The notes under the pieces were generated by a model. It saw only the letters and a list, made by a program, of their open reading frames with translations. It was not told the origin of the DNA and made no database searches. DNA of 64,000 nucleotides from the NCBI RefSeq assembly GCF_024753255.1, contig NZ_JANUHA010000006.1:224024-288023 (forward strand), in the 5' to 3' direction. This document shows, piece after piece, positions 8,986 through 18,172 of this stretch. Position 1 is the stretch's first letter, and the number at the start of each line of letters is the position of its first letter. Both the position numbers and the translations under genes were made by a program. Source of the DNA: Massilia agri (GTDB taxonomy: Bacteria; Pseudomonadota; Gammaproteobacteria; Burkholderiales; Burkholderiaceae_D).

Positions 8986-9477
8986 TCAGATGACTTCGAC
9001 CTTCTCGATGACGACCGGGTCGACCGGCACGTCCGAGTGCATGCCGCTGCGGGTGGTCTTCACGCCGTTGATCTGGTCGACGATGTCCTGGCCTTCGGTG
9101 ACCTTGCCGAACACGGCATAGCCCCAGCCGTCCTGGCCCGGATAGTTCAGGAAGGCGTTGTCCTTGGTGTTGATGAAGAACTGTGCCGACGCCGAGTGCG
9201 GCGCCGAGGTGCGGGCCATGGCGATGGTGTACTTGTCGTTCTTCAGGCCGTTCTTGGCTTCGTTCTCGACGGTCGCGTCGGTCGGCTTTTGCTTCATGCC
9301 CGGTTCGAAGCCGCCGCCCTGGATCATGAAGTCCTTGATCACGCGGTGGAAGATGGTGTTGCTGAAGTGACCCTTGTTGACGTAGTCGATAAAGTTGGCA
9401 ACGGTCTTCGGCGCCTTGTCGGCGTCCAGTTCGACGGTGATGTTGCCCATATTGGTGGTCATGCGTACGCTGGTCAT
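8986..9477 (-). CDS. ppiB: Peptidyl-prolyl cis-trans isomerase B (cytoplasmic cyclophilin)
   Basis: Cyclophilin-type prolyl isomerase of 163 residues without a signal peptide. The core motif FHRVIKDFMIQGGGFEPG contains the conserved catalytic Arg and Phe, and SASAQFFI and YAVFGKV complete the active site. A second, exported cyclophilin lies immediately upstream at 9528-10187, a pairing common in betaproteobacteria; the two share about half their residues and probably arose by duplication. Confidence 0.95.
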   Translation of the reverse strand: MTSVRMTTNMGNITVELDADKAPKTVANFIDYVNKGHFSNTIFHRVIKDFMIQGGGFEPGMKQKPTDATVENEAKNGLKNDKYTIAMARTSAPHSASAQFFINTKDNAFLNYPGQDGWGYAVFGKVTEGQDIVDQINGVKTTRSGMHSDVPVDPVVIEKVEVI

Positions 9478-9527
9478 CTGGTGTCCTGTTCTAAGGTGTT
9501 ATTGAAGGATGCAAGATTGCACATCCG

Positions 9528-10187
9528 CTATTTTACAAGCTTGTCGCCCTTGAGCACGGTAACGGACTTAATGAAGATCGGCACCACCGGCACGTTCTGC
9601 ATGCCGCGCACGTCGTCCACCACCACACCCTTGATCTTGTCCACGACTTCCTGGCCCTTCACGACCTTGCCGAACACGGTGTAGCCGGAACCCTGGTAGT
9701 TCGGATAGTCGATGCCCGAGTTGTCGGCCACGTTGATGAAGAATTGCGAGGTGGCCGAGTCCGGGTGGTCTTCGCGCGCCATCGAGATCGTGTATGGCTG
9801 GTTCGACAGGCCGTTGTTGGATTCGTTCTTGACCGGCTTGTTGGTCTTGCGGCCCTCGAACTTCTCGTTCATGCCGCCGGCCTGGATCATGAAGCCGTCG
9901 ATCACGCGGTGGAAAATCGTGCCCTTGTAAAAGCCCTGCTTGACGTACTGCATGAAGTTGGCAACCGTCCTGGGCGCGCGCTCCTCGTCGAGCTGGAGGA
10001 CGATCTCGCCCATGGTGGTCTTCATCGACACCTGCGGACCCTTGACGACGGGCGCGGCCGGGGCTGCGTCAAGGGTGGGTGCGGCCTGCGGCTCGGCCTG
10101 CTGCGCCAGGGCGGCGCCGGACAGCAGCAGGGCGCCTGCGCCCAGGGTCAGGCCCTTGATCAGTGTACGGCGGAAGGAAATGGTCAT
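9528..10187 (-). CDS. ppiA: Periplasmic peptidyl-prolyl cis-trans isomerase (cyclophilin)
   Basis: Cyclophilin with an N-terminal export signal (MTISFRRTLIKGLTLGAGALLLSGAALAQQ, cleavage likely after ALA), so it acts in the periplasm. An Ala/Pro-rich linker of ~25 residues leads to the catalytic domain with FHRVIDGFMIQAGGMNE and TSQFFINV. The start at 10187 is taken because AGGAG lies 10-12 bases upstream and the signal peptide begins there. Transcribed with ppiB; divergent from cysS. Confidence 0.92.
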   Translation of the reverse strand: MTISFRRTLIKGLTLGAGALLLSGAALAQQAEPQAAPTLDAAPAAPVVKGPQVSMKTTMGEIVLQLDEERAPRTVANFMQYVKQGFYKGTIFHRVIDGFMIQAGGMNEKFEGRKTNKPVKNESNNGLSNQPYTISMAREDHPDSATSQFFINVADNSGIDYPNYQGSGYTVFGKVVKGQEVVDKIKGVVVDDVRGMQNVPVVPIFIKSVTVLKGDKLVK

Positions 10188-10286
10188 TCTGGATGCTCTC
10201 CTCTGATGGACCCCGGTCAAGGCGGTGTCAAGTCTTTTCCCGAAAAATAAAGCTGAACCATATGCGGCCAGCCGGGATTTTAACAA

Positions 10287-10295
10287 TGCTATACT
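10287..10295 (+). promoter_or_regulatory. Extended -10 promoter upstream of cysS
   Basis: TGCTATACT is an extended -10 element (TGn-TATACT) about 100 bases before the cysS start. No convincing -35 is seen. It lies in the short low-GC gap between the divergent ppiA and cysS genes. Confidence 0.45.
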
Positions 10296-10397
10296 TTGCG
10301 CAGAACGTCCCATTCTATCAAAGAAGAACAACACCCGAGGGTTCAGACGATCCCGACGCTGGCGCGTCCCTGTCCTCACCCTCACCAGAACCTACCC

Positions 10398-11783
10398 ATG
10401 AGCCAACTGAAGATCTATAACACGCTCGCGCGTGATAAGCAGGTATTTGTCCCGATGGAAGCCGGCAAGGTCGGCATGTATGTGTGCGGCATGACCGTCT
10501 ACGACTTCGTGCACGTCGGGCACGCGCGGATGATGATGGCCTTCGACGTCATCTATCGCTGGCTCATGGCCTCGGGCTACGAGGTGAAGTACGTCCGCAA
10601 CATCACTGACATCGATGACAAGATCATCCGCCGCGCCGTGGAAAACGGCGAGACCATCGGCCAGCTGGTGGAGCGCAACCTCAAGTACCAGAACGAAGAC
10701 ATCGCCGCGCTGAACATGCTGCCTCCGACCCTGGAGCCGCGCGCGACCGAGCACGTGCCGCAGATGCTGTCGATCATCGAGCAGCTCGAGTCGAAGGGCC
10801 TTGCCTACAGGAGCGAGGATGGTGACGTCAACTACGCCGTGCGCGGCTTCGAAGGCTACGGCAAGCTCTCCGGCAAGTCGCTGGACGACCTGCGCGCCGG
10901 CGAGCGCGTGGATGTGAGCAGCGGCAAGCGCGATCCGCTCGACTTCGTGCTGTGGAAGGCCGCCAAGGAGTCCGAGCCGGTCGAGGCGAAGTGGGATTCG
11001 AAGTGGGGCAAGGGCCGTCCGGGCTGGCACATCGAGTGCTCGGCCATGTCCTGCGCCACCCTCGGCGAACATTTCGACATCCACGGCGGGGGTGCGGATC
11101 TCCAGTTCCCGCACCACGAGAACGAGATCGCCCAGTCCGAAGGCGCCTTCGGCGGCAATATGGTGAACTACTGGATCCACAACGGCTTCGTGCGCGTGGA
11201 CAACGAGAAGATGTCCAAGTCCCTGGGCAACTTCTTCACCATCCGCGACGTGCTCAAGAAGTACGACGCCGAAGTCATCCGCTTCTTCATCCTGCGCGCC
11301 CACTACCGCAGCCCGCTGAATTATTCGGACGCCCACATCGACGACGCCAAGGGCGCTTTGACCCGCCTGTACACGGCGCTGGCGACCGTCGACATCGACG
11401 CCGAGACGCCAGCGGTCGACTGGGACGAGGAACACGCCCTGCGCTTCCGCGAAGCGATGGACGACGATTTCAATACGCCGCTGGCCGTGGCCGAGCTGTT
11501 CGACCTGGCTAGCGAGGTGAATCGCAGCAAATCGCTCGATGCAGCCCGCCAGCTGAAAGCGCTGGCCGGCGTGCTGGGCCTGCTCGAACGCGCGCCGCAA
11601 GCCTATCTGCAGGGCGGTAGCGAAGGCGGCGACGCCAGTATTGACGACGCCATCGCGCGCCGCGCCGCTGCCAAGAAGGCCCGTAACTTTGCCGAAGCGG
11701 ACGCCATCCGCGCCGAACTGACTGCCGCCGGGATCATCCTGGAAGACAAGCCGGACGGAACGACGACCTGGCGCCGCGCATAA
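10398..11783 (+). CDS. cysS: Cysteinyl-tRNA synthetase
   Basis: Class I synthetase charging tRNA-Cys. The 461 residues match the family. Visible are the zinc/substrate Cys in YVCGMTVYD (~27-35), the HIGH-type motif HVGHA (~37-41), the second zinc region WHIECSAM, and the KMSKS loop ([10 protein letters not shown]). A C-terminal helical anticodon domain ends with [17 protein letters not shown]. The start at 10398 begins [10 protein letters not shown]; a longer in-frame start at 10296 would add an unlike, Pro/His-rich extension. The stop overlaps the next gene's ATG (TAATG). Confidence 0.97.
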   Translation: MSQLKIYNTLARDKQVFVPMEAGKVGMYVCGMTVYDFVHVGHARMMMAFDVIYRWLMASGYEVKYVRNITDIDDKIIRRAVENGETIGQLVERNLKYQNEDIAALNMLPPTLEPRATEHVPQMLSIIEQLESKGLAYRSEDGDVNYAVRGFEGYGKLSGKSLDDLRAGERVDVSSGKRDPLDFVLWKAAKESEPVEAKWDSKWGKGRPGWHIECSAMSCATLGEHFDIHGGGADLQFPHHENEIAQSEGAFGGNMVNYWIHNGFVRVDNEKMSKSLGNFFTIRDVLKKYDAEVIRFFILRAHYRSPLNYSDAHIDDAKGALTRLYTALATVDIDAETPAVDWDEEHALRFREAMDDDFNTPLAVAELFDLASEVNRSKSLDAARQLKALAGVLGLLERAPQAYLQGGSEGGDASIDDAIARRAAAKKARNFAEADAIRAELTAAGIILEDKPDGTTTWRRA

Positions 11784-12433
11784 TGGCCGCGCACAAGGAC
11801 AGGGACACGGCCGCCGTGCCGGAGCTGACCGTCCCCGCCTACTGGGCGGAGGCGAAGGCCGCGCTGATGGAGCGCGACCGCATCATGAACAAGCTCATCC
11901 CGCAGATCGGCGACCTGCACCTGCGCGGCCAACCTGATCCTTTCACGACCCTGGCGCGCTCGATCGTGGGCCAGCAGGTGACCCCGAAGGCCGCCGACGC
12001 GGCCTGGGCCAAGCTTCTGGCAATCTGCCCGAAGCTGTCGCCCGCACAAGTGATGAAAGCCGGCGCAGGCGAGCTGGCCGGTTGCGGCCTGTCCAAGCGC
12101 AAGACCGAATACATCCTGGATCTCGCCGACCATTTCAAGGCAAAACGTGTCCATGCCGACCTGTGGTCGCAGATGGACGACGAGGCCGTCATCGCCGAAC
12201 TGGTCCAGATCCGCGGCATCAGCCGCTGGACAGCGGAGATGTTTTTGATATTTAATCTGCTCCGGCCGAACGTGCTGCCGCTCGACGACCCCGGCCTGAT
12301 CCAGGGCATCAGCCAGAATTATTTCTCGGGGGAACCTGTTTCCCGCAGCGATGCGCGCGAGGTGGCGGCCAACTGGGAACCCTGGCGTACGGTGGCAACC
12401 TGGTACCTGTGGCGCAGCCTCGACCCAGTATAA
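11783..12433 (+). CDS. DNA-3-methyladenine glycosylase II-like (AlkA/HhH-GPD family)
   Basis: Base-excision repair glycosylase of the helix-hairpin-helix GPD superfamily (216 residues), likely removing alkylated purines. The hairpin (LVQIRGISRWTAEMFLIF) is followed by the catalytic Asp in LPLDDPGLIQGI. There is no Fe-S cluster Cys quartet at the C-terminus, which argues for the AlkA/MagIII side rather than Nth/MutY. It overlaps the cysS stop by one base and is probably co-transcribed. Confidence 0.9.
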   Translation: MAAHKDRDTAAVPELTVPAYWAEAKAALMERDRIMNKLIPQIGDLHLRGQPDPFTTLARSIVGQQVTPKAADAAWAKLLAICPKLSPAQVMKAGAGELAGCGLSKRKTEYILDLADHFKAKRVHADLWSQMDDEAVIAELVQIRGISRWTAEMFLIFNLLRPNVLPLDDPGLIQGISQNYFSGEPVSRSDAREVAANWEPWRTVATWYLWRSLDPV

Positions 12434-12554
12434 ACCAGTAGATAAGCCCCATGTCGGCGTCCCGACCCGCCAAGGGTACGGTAGAATACGCCCCAAAATC
12501 AGTCCACTGCCGCGCGAACGGAACGTTGCGGCCACGAAATAATCCGGAGGTACA

Positions 12555-13532
12555 ATGACTAAAACAACTTTCCTCAATTTTGAGCAGCCGGTCGCCGAGC
12601 TCGAGTCCAAGATTGAAGAGCTGCGCTTCGTGCAGGACGATTCCGCCGTCGACATCTCCGAAGAGATCGACCGCCTGGCCAAGAAGAGCCAGCAACTGAC
12701 CAAGGACATCTACGCCAAGCTGACCCCGTGGCAAGTGTCGCAGATCGCACGTCACCCCCAGCGTCCCTACACGATGGACTACGTGAACGCGATCTTCACC
12801 GACTTCCACGAGCTCCATGGCGACCGCACCTTCGCCGACGACCAGTCGATCATCGGTGGCCTGGCCCGTTTCAACGGTCAGCCTTGCATGGTCATCGGCC
12901 ACCAGAAGGGCCGCGACACCAAAGAGCGCGCGATGCGCAACTTCGGCATGCCCAAGCCCGAAGGCTACCGCAAGGCCATGCGCCTGATGAAGCTGGCGGA
13001 AAAATTCGGCCTGCCGATCTTCACTTTTGTGGATACCCCTGGAGCGTTCCCGGGCATCGACGCGGAGGAGCGCGGCCAGTCCGAAGCGATCGGCCATAAC
13101 CTCTACGTCATGGCCGAGCTGAAAGTGCCGCTGATCGCCACCATCATCGGCGAAGGCGGCTCGGGCGGCGCACTCGCCATCGCCGTCGGCGACGCGGTGC
13201 TGATGCTGCAATACGCGACCTACTCGGTGATCTCGCCCGAAGGCTGCGCCTCGATCCTGTGGAAGACCTCCGAGCGCGCCGCCGACGCGGCCGACGCCCT
13301 GGGCCTGACCGCCCACCGCCTGAAAGCCATCGGCCTGATCGACAAGATCGTCAACGAGCCGCTGGGCGGCGCCCACCGCGATCCGAAGCAGATGGCCCAG
13401 CTCCTCAAGCGCGCACTGGCCGACACCCTGCGCCAGTTCCAGGGCATGAAGACCAAGGAACTGCTGGACGCCCGTCACGCCAAGCTGATGGCCTATGGCA
13501 AGTTCAAGGAAACCCTGCCGCGCGAAGAGTGA
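12555..13532 (+). CDS. accA: Acetyl-CoA carboxylase carboxyltransferase subunit alpha
   Basis: Alpha subunit of the carboxyltransferase that, with AccD, transfers CO2 from biotin to acetyl-CoA, starting fatty acid synthesis. The 325 residues align with the family throughout: the N-terminal helical segment ([19 protein letters not shown]), [17 protein letters not shown], and the crotonase-fold core [22 protein letters not shown] and [13 protein letters not shown] ribosome binding site (GGAGG) sits just before the ATG. tilS follows closely. Confidence 0.97.
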   Translation: MTKTTFLNFEQPVAELESKIEELRFVQDDSAVDISEEIDRLAKKSQQLTKDIYAKLTPWQVSQIARHPQRPYTMDYVNAIFTDFHELHGDRTFADDQSIIGGLARFNGQPCMVIGHQKGRDTKERAMRNFGMPKPEGYRKAMRLMKLAEKFGLPIFTFVDTPGAFPGIDAEERGQSEAIGHNLYVMAELKVPLIATIIGEGGSGGALAIAVGDAVLMLQYATYSVISPEGCASILWKTSERAADAADALGLTAHRLKAIGLIDKIVNEPLGGAHRDPKQMAQLLKRALADTLRQFQGMKTKELLDARHAKLMAYGKFKETLPREE

Positions 13533-13542
13533 GTCGCGCAGC

Positions 13543-14931
13543 TTGAAGCTTTCCACTTTCGCGCAGGCCATGCTTGGCCTGCGCGCCGCGTATTCCCCCA
13601 CCTCCATTGCCGTCGCCCTCAGCGGCGGTCTCGATTCGATGGCGCTGCTGCGCCTCGCCCGCGACTGGGCGGCGGAGCAGGGCGTCGCCCTTTACGCCTT
13701 CCACGTCCACCACGGCCTGAGCGGGAACGCGGATGCCTGGCTGGCGCATTGCGCCGCTGCCTCTGCTTCCCTCGGCATTGCCTTTGACCATCGCCGCGTG
13801 GCGGTAAAAAAGGGCAAGTCGGGCATCGAGGCGGCGGCCCGCAAGCTGCGCTATGCGGCGCTGGGCGAGATGTGCCGCGCCCATGGCGCGAACCTGCTGC
13901 TGACGGCTCACCATCTCGACGACCAGGCCGAAACCGTCCTGTTGCAGCTGCTGCGTGGCGCCGGGCCGGCCGGCCTGTCCGGCATGGACGCCGCCAACCG
14001 CGCGCCCGGCCTGCTGGGTGACCCGGACCTCGTCATGGCGCGGCCCCTGCTCGGCGTAGCGCGGCAGGAGCTGGAAGCCTATGCGCGGGAGCAGGGCATC
14101 GGCTGGGTCGAGGACGAGTCGAACCAGGATCCGCGCCATGCCCGCAATGCGCTGCGCCACACCGTCATGCCGGCGCTCGCAAGCAGCTTTCCCGGTTTCC
14201 AGCAGCGCATCGCCCGCAGCGCCGTCCATGCCGCCTCGAGCCAGTGCCTGCTGGACGAGCTGGCCGCCCAGGACCTCGCCGCCTGCCTCGACGGCGACGC
14301 GGTCGACCTGGCCCGCCTGCAGCTGCTCAGCCGCGAGCGCGCCGACAATCTGCTGCGCCACCTGTTTGCCGAACGCGGCCTGGCCATGCCGTCGACCGCC
14401 TGGCTGGGCGAGATGGTGGCCCAGCTGTTCTCGGCGCGCGAAGACGCGCAGCTGAAGGTCACCCATCCTGCCTGCCACATCCGCCGCCATCGCGGCAAGC
14501 TTTACATTACGCCGCGCCTGCCGGATCTCGCAGGCATGCGCGATCCGGACGACGCCGGTGTGCTGGATAAGCCCGGTCAATCCTTCCGCTGGAAGGGTGA
14601 GCCGAGCATCGCGTTCCCGGCCTATGGCGGCGTGCTGCATTTTCATGCCGCCGACACCGGATTCGACCCTGCCTGGTTGCGTAACCAGGAGTTGATCATC
14701 GACTTCCGCAAGGGCGGCGAGCGCCTGAAGCCGGCAGCCAACCGTCCGACGCGCTCGCTCAAGCAGCATTACCAGGCGCTGGGCGTGCCGAGCTGGGAGC
14801 GCGAGCGGGCGCCGGTCGTGAGCACCGATCGTTCCCTGCTGTTCGCCGCCGGGATCGGCATGGATTGCCAGTTTCTGGGGGCGGGGCAGGGGGATCGCAT
14901 CGCCCTGCGCTGGGCGCCGCAGGCGGAATAG
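13543..14931 (+). CDS. tilS: tRNA(Ile)-lysidine synthetase
   Basis: Converts the wobble C of the tRNA-Ile CAU anticodon to lysidine using ATP and lysine. The PP-loop ATPase motif SGGLDS is near the N-terminus, followed by HHLDDQAETVLLQLLRGAG and a C-terminal TilS domain (KPAANRPTRSLKQHYQALGVPSWERE). The start is uncertain: TTG 13543 puts the PP-loop at the usual distance, ATG 13570 would shorten it, and ATG 13495 would overlap accA by 38 bases. It probably shares the accA transcript. Confidence 0.9.
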   Translation: MKLSTFAQAMLGLRAAYSPTSIAVALSGGLDSMALLRLARDWAAEQGVALYAFHVHHGLSGNADAWLAHCAAASASLGIAFDHRRVAVKKGKSGIEAAARKLRYAALGEMCRAHGANLLLTAHHLDDQAETVLLQLLRGAGPAGLSGMDAANRAPGLLGDPDLVMARPLLGVARQELEAYAREQGIGWVEDESNQDPRHARNALRHTVMPALASSFPGFQQRIARSAVHAASSQCLLDELAAQDLAACLDGDAVDLARLQLLSRERADNLLRHLFAERGLAMPSTAWLGEMVAQLFSAREDAQLKVTHPACHIRRHRGKLYITPRLPDLAGMRDPDDAGVLDKPGQSFRWKGEPSIAFPAYGGVLHFHAADTGFDPAWLRNQELIIDFRKGGERLKPAANRPTRSLKQHYQALGVPSWERERAPVVSTDRSLLFAAGIGMDCQFLGAGQGDRIALRWAPQAE

Positions 14932-14944
14932 TGGCCCATAGTTT

Positions 14945-14990
14945 CTATACGAAAAAGGTATTACTTTATTTTCTTTTCGTATAGCTTTTT
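14945..14990 (+). terminator. Hairpin with T-run after tilS
   Basis: A perfect 11-bp inverted repeat (CTATACGAAAA / TTTTCGTATAG) with an 18-base loop, followed by CTTTTT. It sits 14 bases after the tilS stop. The stem is AT-rich for this genome, so termination may be modest. Confidence 0.6.
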
Positions 14991-15002
14991 CTCCCCCGAG
15001 CC

Positions 15003-15032
15003 TTGTGATACTGCGCTGCAGCATGCTAAAGT
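15003..15032 (+). promoter_or_regulatory. Likely lysC promoter
   Basis: TTGTGA (15003-15008) and TAAAGT (15027-15032) with an 18-base spacer, 45 bases before the lysC start and downstream of the tilS terminator. Two or three mismatches from consensus. Confidence 0.45.
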
Positions 15033-15077
15033 AAGCATCCCCTTTTGATCTTTCAACAAGCTGGAACCCTTCCTGAT

Positions 15078-16325
15078 ATGGCTTTAATTGTCCACAAGTA
15101 TGGCGGTACGTCGATGGGCTCGACGGACCGTATCAAGAATGTCGCGGCCCGAGTGGCGAAGTGGCATGACGCCGGCCACCAGATCGTTGTGGTGCCGTCG
15201 GCGATGTCCGGCGAGACCAACCGCCTGATCGGCCTGGCCAAGGAAATCATGCCGCAACCGGACCCGCGCGAACTGGACATGATCGCCTCCACCGGCGAGC
15301 AGGTGTCGGTGGGCCTCTTGGCGATGGCGCTGCTGGCGATCGGCAAGGACGCGGTCTCCTACACCGGCTGGCAGGCGGGCATCCGCACCGACTCCTCGTT
15401 CACCAAGGCGCGCATCCAGTCGATCGACGACACCCGCGTGCGCAATGACCTGAACCAGGGCAAGATCGTGATCATCACGGGCTTCCAGGGCATGGACGAA
15501 GATGGCAACATCTCGACCCTGGGCCGCGGCGGTTCGGACACCTCGGCCGTGGCGATCGCCGCCGCGCTGAAGGCCGACGAGTGCCTGATCTACACCGACG
15601 TCGACGGCGTCTACACGACCGACCCGCGCGTGGTGCACGAGGCGCGACGCCTGTCCAAGATCACTTTCGAGGAAATGCTGGAGCTGGCCTCGCTGGGTTC
15701 GAAGGTGCTGCAGACCCGCTCGGTCGAATTCGCAGGTAACTACCAGGTCCCGACGCGCGTGCTGTCGTCGCTGACCGATCCCCTGATGCCGCTGGACGAG
15801 GAAGCGAAGTCCGGCACACTGATTTCGTTTGAGGAAGAAAGCAATATGGAACAAGCCGTCATCTCCGGTATCGCCTTTCATCGCGATGAAGCCAAGATCA
15901 CCATCCTGGGCGTACCGGACAAGCCGGGCGTCGCCTTCCACATCCTGGGCCCGATCGCCGACGCGAACGTCGAAGTCGACATGATCATCCAGAACCAGTC
16001 GGTGGACGGCAAGACCGATTTCACCTTCACCGTCTCGCGCAACGACTACGCCAAGGCGATGAGCGTGCTGGAAGCCCAGCGCGAGTCCCTGGGCGCCGCC
16101 AAGGTGCTGGGCGATGCGAAGGTGTCGAAAGTGTCGGCCGTCGGCGTCGGCATGCGCAGCCACGTGGGCGTGGCCTCGCAGATGTTCCGCACCCTGTCGG
16201 AAGAGGGCATCAATATCATGATGATCTCGACCTCGGAGATCAAGATTTCCGTCCTCATCGACGAGAAATACATGGAACTGGCCGTCCGTGCCCTGCACAA
16301 GGCTTTTAACCTCGAGCAAGCTTAA
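15078..16325 (+). CDS. lysC: Aspartate kinase
   Basis: Phosphorylates aspartate, the entry to lysine, methionine and threonine synthesis. N-terminal kinase domain with KYGGTSMGS (~7-15), GFQGMDEDGNISTLGRGGSDTSAVA (~137-160) and DVDGVYTTDPR; C-terminal pair of ACT domains (from ~265) for feedback control by lysine/threonine. The start at 15078 gives MALIVHKYGG. An in-frame ATG at 15846 with GAGGAAG upstream marks exactly the kinase/ACT boundary, where some bacteria start a separate beta subunit. Confidence 0.96.
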   Translation: MALIVHKYGGTSMGSTDRIKNVAARVAKWHDAGHQIVVVPSAMSGETNRLIGLAKEIMPQPDPRELDMIASTGEQVSVGLLAMALLAIGKDAVSYTGWQAGIRTDSSFTKARIQSIDDTRVRNDLNQGKIVIITGFQGMDEDGNISTLGRGGSDTSAVAIAAALKADECLIYTDVDGVYTTDPRVVHEARRLSKITFEEMLELASLGSKVLQTRSVEFAGNYQVPTRVLSSLTDPLMPLDEEAKSGTLISFEEESNMEQAVISGIAFHRDEAKITILGVPDKPGVAFHILGPIADANVEVDMIIQNQSVDGKTDFTFTVSRNDYAKAMSVLEAQRESLGAAKVLGDAKVSKVSAVGVGMRSHVGVASQMFRTLSEEGINIMMISTSEIKISVLIDEKYMELAVRALHKAFNLEQA

Positions 16326-16425
16326 CAATTTTCAAAATTTTCGGGCGTGCGTCCTTGACGCAACGTGCACCAGCCCTTAAGATGCGTGCACTCAGCGCTG
16401 ACTGACAAACAAGTCGGTACTGATT

Positions 16426-16518
16426 GGAGACGTGGCCGAGTGGCCGAAGGCACTTCCCTGCTAAGGAAGCATACGGCTTATACCCGTATCGTGGGTTCGA
16501 ATCCCACCGTCTCCGCCA
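16426..16518 (+). tRNA. tRNA-Ser (anticodon GCT)
   Basis: Folds as a class II tRNA: acceptor GGAGACG pairs with CGTCTCC, anticodon stem CTTCC/GGAAG with loop CTGCTAA (anticodon GCT at 16460-16462), a long variable arm (ATACGGCTTATACCCGTAT), T-arm GTGGGTTCGAATCCCAC, discriminator G and encoded CCA. Reads AGC/AGU serine codons. Confidence 0.97.
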
Positions 16519-16531
16519 AGTTTTAAAGAAG

Positions 16532-16560
16532 AAGCCACCGCAAGGTGGCTTTTTCTTTTT
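16532..16560 (+). terminator. Rho-independent terminator of tRNA-Ser
   Basis: AAGCCACC-GCAA-GGTGGCTT hairpin followed by TTTTCTTTTTT, 14 bases after the CCA end. Confidence 0.9.
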
Positions 16561-16606
16561 TCCTTGAGGTCGCGCCACGGCGCCGCTGTTTTACCGGGTG
16601 CGCTGG

Positions 16607-17086
16607 TCAATGCCCTGCGTAGCGCATCGTCACATCCGCAGTGAGCAGCAGCCCCTCGTCTCCAAAGAGCGGGTCGGTGATGAATCCGAAAATCTGATCG
16701 CGCACACGTATCTGAACGTTCATGCGGACATACGTCGGAACGCTCAAGCCGTTACAGGTAATTCCATCGCACTGGGCAGTAGGAGAGGCCCCTATCAAGC
16801 CGGGCCGGATTTCATCCAGTTCGGCGTTTGCGATAGCTCGAGCAATGGCCGCCACGCCCGGTTCCAAACCGCCTGTCGATCCTTGAATTTCCATCCTGGA
16901 AGCCTGGGAGAGAAAGCGGGCGCCATCATGCGCCGCTTTTTCGGCCACGCTGTAATACCAGAAGATCCGGGCCAGGAAGAGCGGCACGGCGAGGAACAGG
17001 ATCAACACCGGCAGGATGATCGCTGCCTCGATGGCAACACTGCCCCGCTCGGCCTGCCGGTGTCGTCGAGAAAAAAGTGTCTTCAT
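16607..17086 (-). CDS. TadE-like pseudopilin/pilus assembly protein
   Basis: A 159-residue protein with a short basic N-terminus, GSVAIEAAIILPVLILFLAVPLFLARIFWYY (single membrane helix, residues ~15-45, with the Glu typical of TadE-like pseudopilins), then a periplasmic domain. In Tad/Flp systems such proteins are processed minor pilins. It is transcribed toward the tRNA, apart from the two other Tad-type genes at 18173-20253. No tadA, tadB, tadC, rcpA or flp genes are seen. Confidence 0.75.
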   Translation of the reverse strand: MKTLFSRRHRQAERGSVAIEAAIILPVLILFLAVPLFLARIFWYYSVAEKAAHDGARFLSQASRMEIQGSTGGLEPGVAAIARAIANAELDEIRPGLIGASPTAQCDGITCNGLSVPTYVRMNVQIRVRDQIFGFITDPLFGDEGLLLTADVTMRYAGH

Positions 17087-17260
17087 GGATCTCGCCTTGA
17101 TGCATGAGGTCTATTGATCAGCGCGCCCTTGCCCAGTCTAGGCGTCGATTCAACCGGTCAGTTGATCTTGCGCAGTTCAACCACGCTTCAGGGAGCGGAC
17201 TGGAGCCTGCCTCCCCGCTAATCGCCACCCGCGCCTGGCTGCGTTCAATGGCGCCACAGC

Positions 17261-17905
17261 CTACGTGTTGTGCAGCATGTCTGCTTCATTCCCGATTTTC
17301 TGCTCCGCCGCATGCCGTCGGATGGCCTGGGTAGGGCCGGGCTCGTATCGATCGAGGAGAACAAGCCGGAACCAGGCGAATACGGCTGATGTCCAGAGCA
17401 TCCACACAATGGCTCCTAGAACGAGGGGATGCGGCAGCCGGTCAGTCACCGCGAGCCCGACAGTCATTCCTGCGCAAAGTAGCGATACGGGTGCGACGAG
17501 GCTCCGCCGGCAGAGCGCAATGCGGGACCAGGGGAAGAGGAAGGTAAGCAGGACATACGGGATGAATACCGTGATCCATCCACTTCCCGCGGCTATGGCG
17601 CCAAGGTAGCCAAGACCTGCCAGGAATAATGAAGCGCGCAAATGAGGTGGATAGCCGGATTTTCCAATGACCTCTACCAGGATCGCGCGCTCGTGAGCGG
17701 AAACCACTCGCCAGTGGACGGCAATCCGGCGGTACATCAGCACGATGGCGGTCGCGCCGACTGCTGCGCATGTGAGGGAAGAGAAAGGGTTGGACTCTGC
17801 AATGAACAGGATGCCGATCAGTAAAATCATGCCGAAGGAGATGCACACCAAGGCGCTGAAGCCAATATTGCATATCTGAAGATCCCGTTCGTGTTGCTCT
17901 CTCAT
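17261..17905 (-). CDS. Multi-pass membrane protein of unknown function
   Basis: A 214-residue protein not recognised. Hydrophobic stretches suggest about six membrane helices (ICNIGFSALVCISFGMILL near 12-30, SLTCAAVGATAIVLMY, LFLAGLGYLGAIAAG, WITVFIPYVLLTFLF, VSLLCAGMTVGLAV, VLGAIVWMLWTSAVF). A GGAGGA ribosome binding site precedes the ATG at 17905. It lies between the TadE-like genes; a link with them is only positional. Its G+C is a little lower than its neighbours'. Confidence 0.65.
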   Translation of the reverse strand: MREQHERDLQICNIGFSALVCISFGMILLIGILFIAESNPFSSLTCAAVGATAIVLMYRRIAVHWRVVSAHERAILVEVIGKSGYPPHLRASLFLAGLGYLGAIAAGSGWITVFIPYVLLTFLFPWSRIALCRRSLVAPVSLLCAGMTVGLAVTDRLPHPLVLGAIVWMLWTSAVFAWFRLVLLDRYEPGPTQAIRRHAAEQKIGNEADMLHNT

Positions 17906-18172
17906 GCTGCGTCCTCCTCAAGATCAAAGGCTTTCCAGCAACAAAGATTGACAAGATTTTGTTCGTCACCCTTGCTTTAGCTCATTTGCAGATCGATCGC
18001 TGTCGGCCCGAGAAGACCGACCCGACGTCTCCCGCCATTCCCATGTGGGAAACAGTGTCGGAGCCCGAGCGATATCCAAGTCAGATTGCGTGATGTCAAT
18101 TGATTGAAGCTAAGGGCTCACTAGACTTGCTGATAGGTGTTCGGAAGGCGTGGTGTTTCCGAAGGAGGCAGC

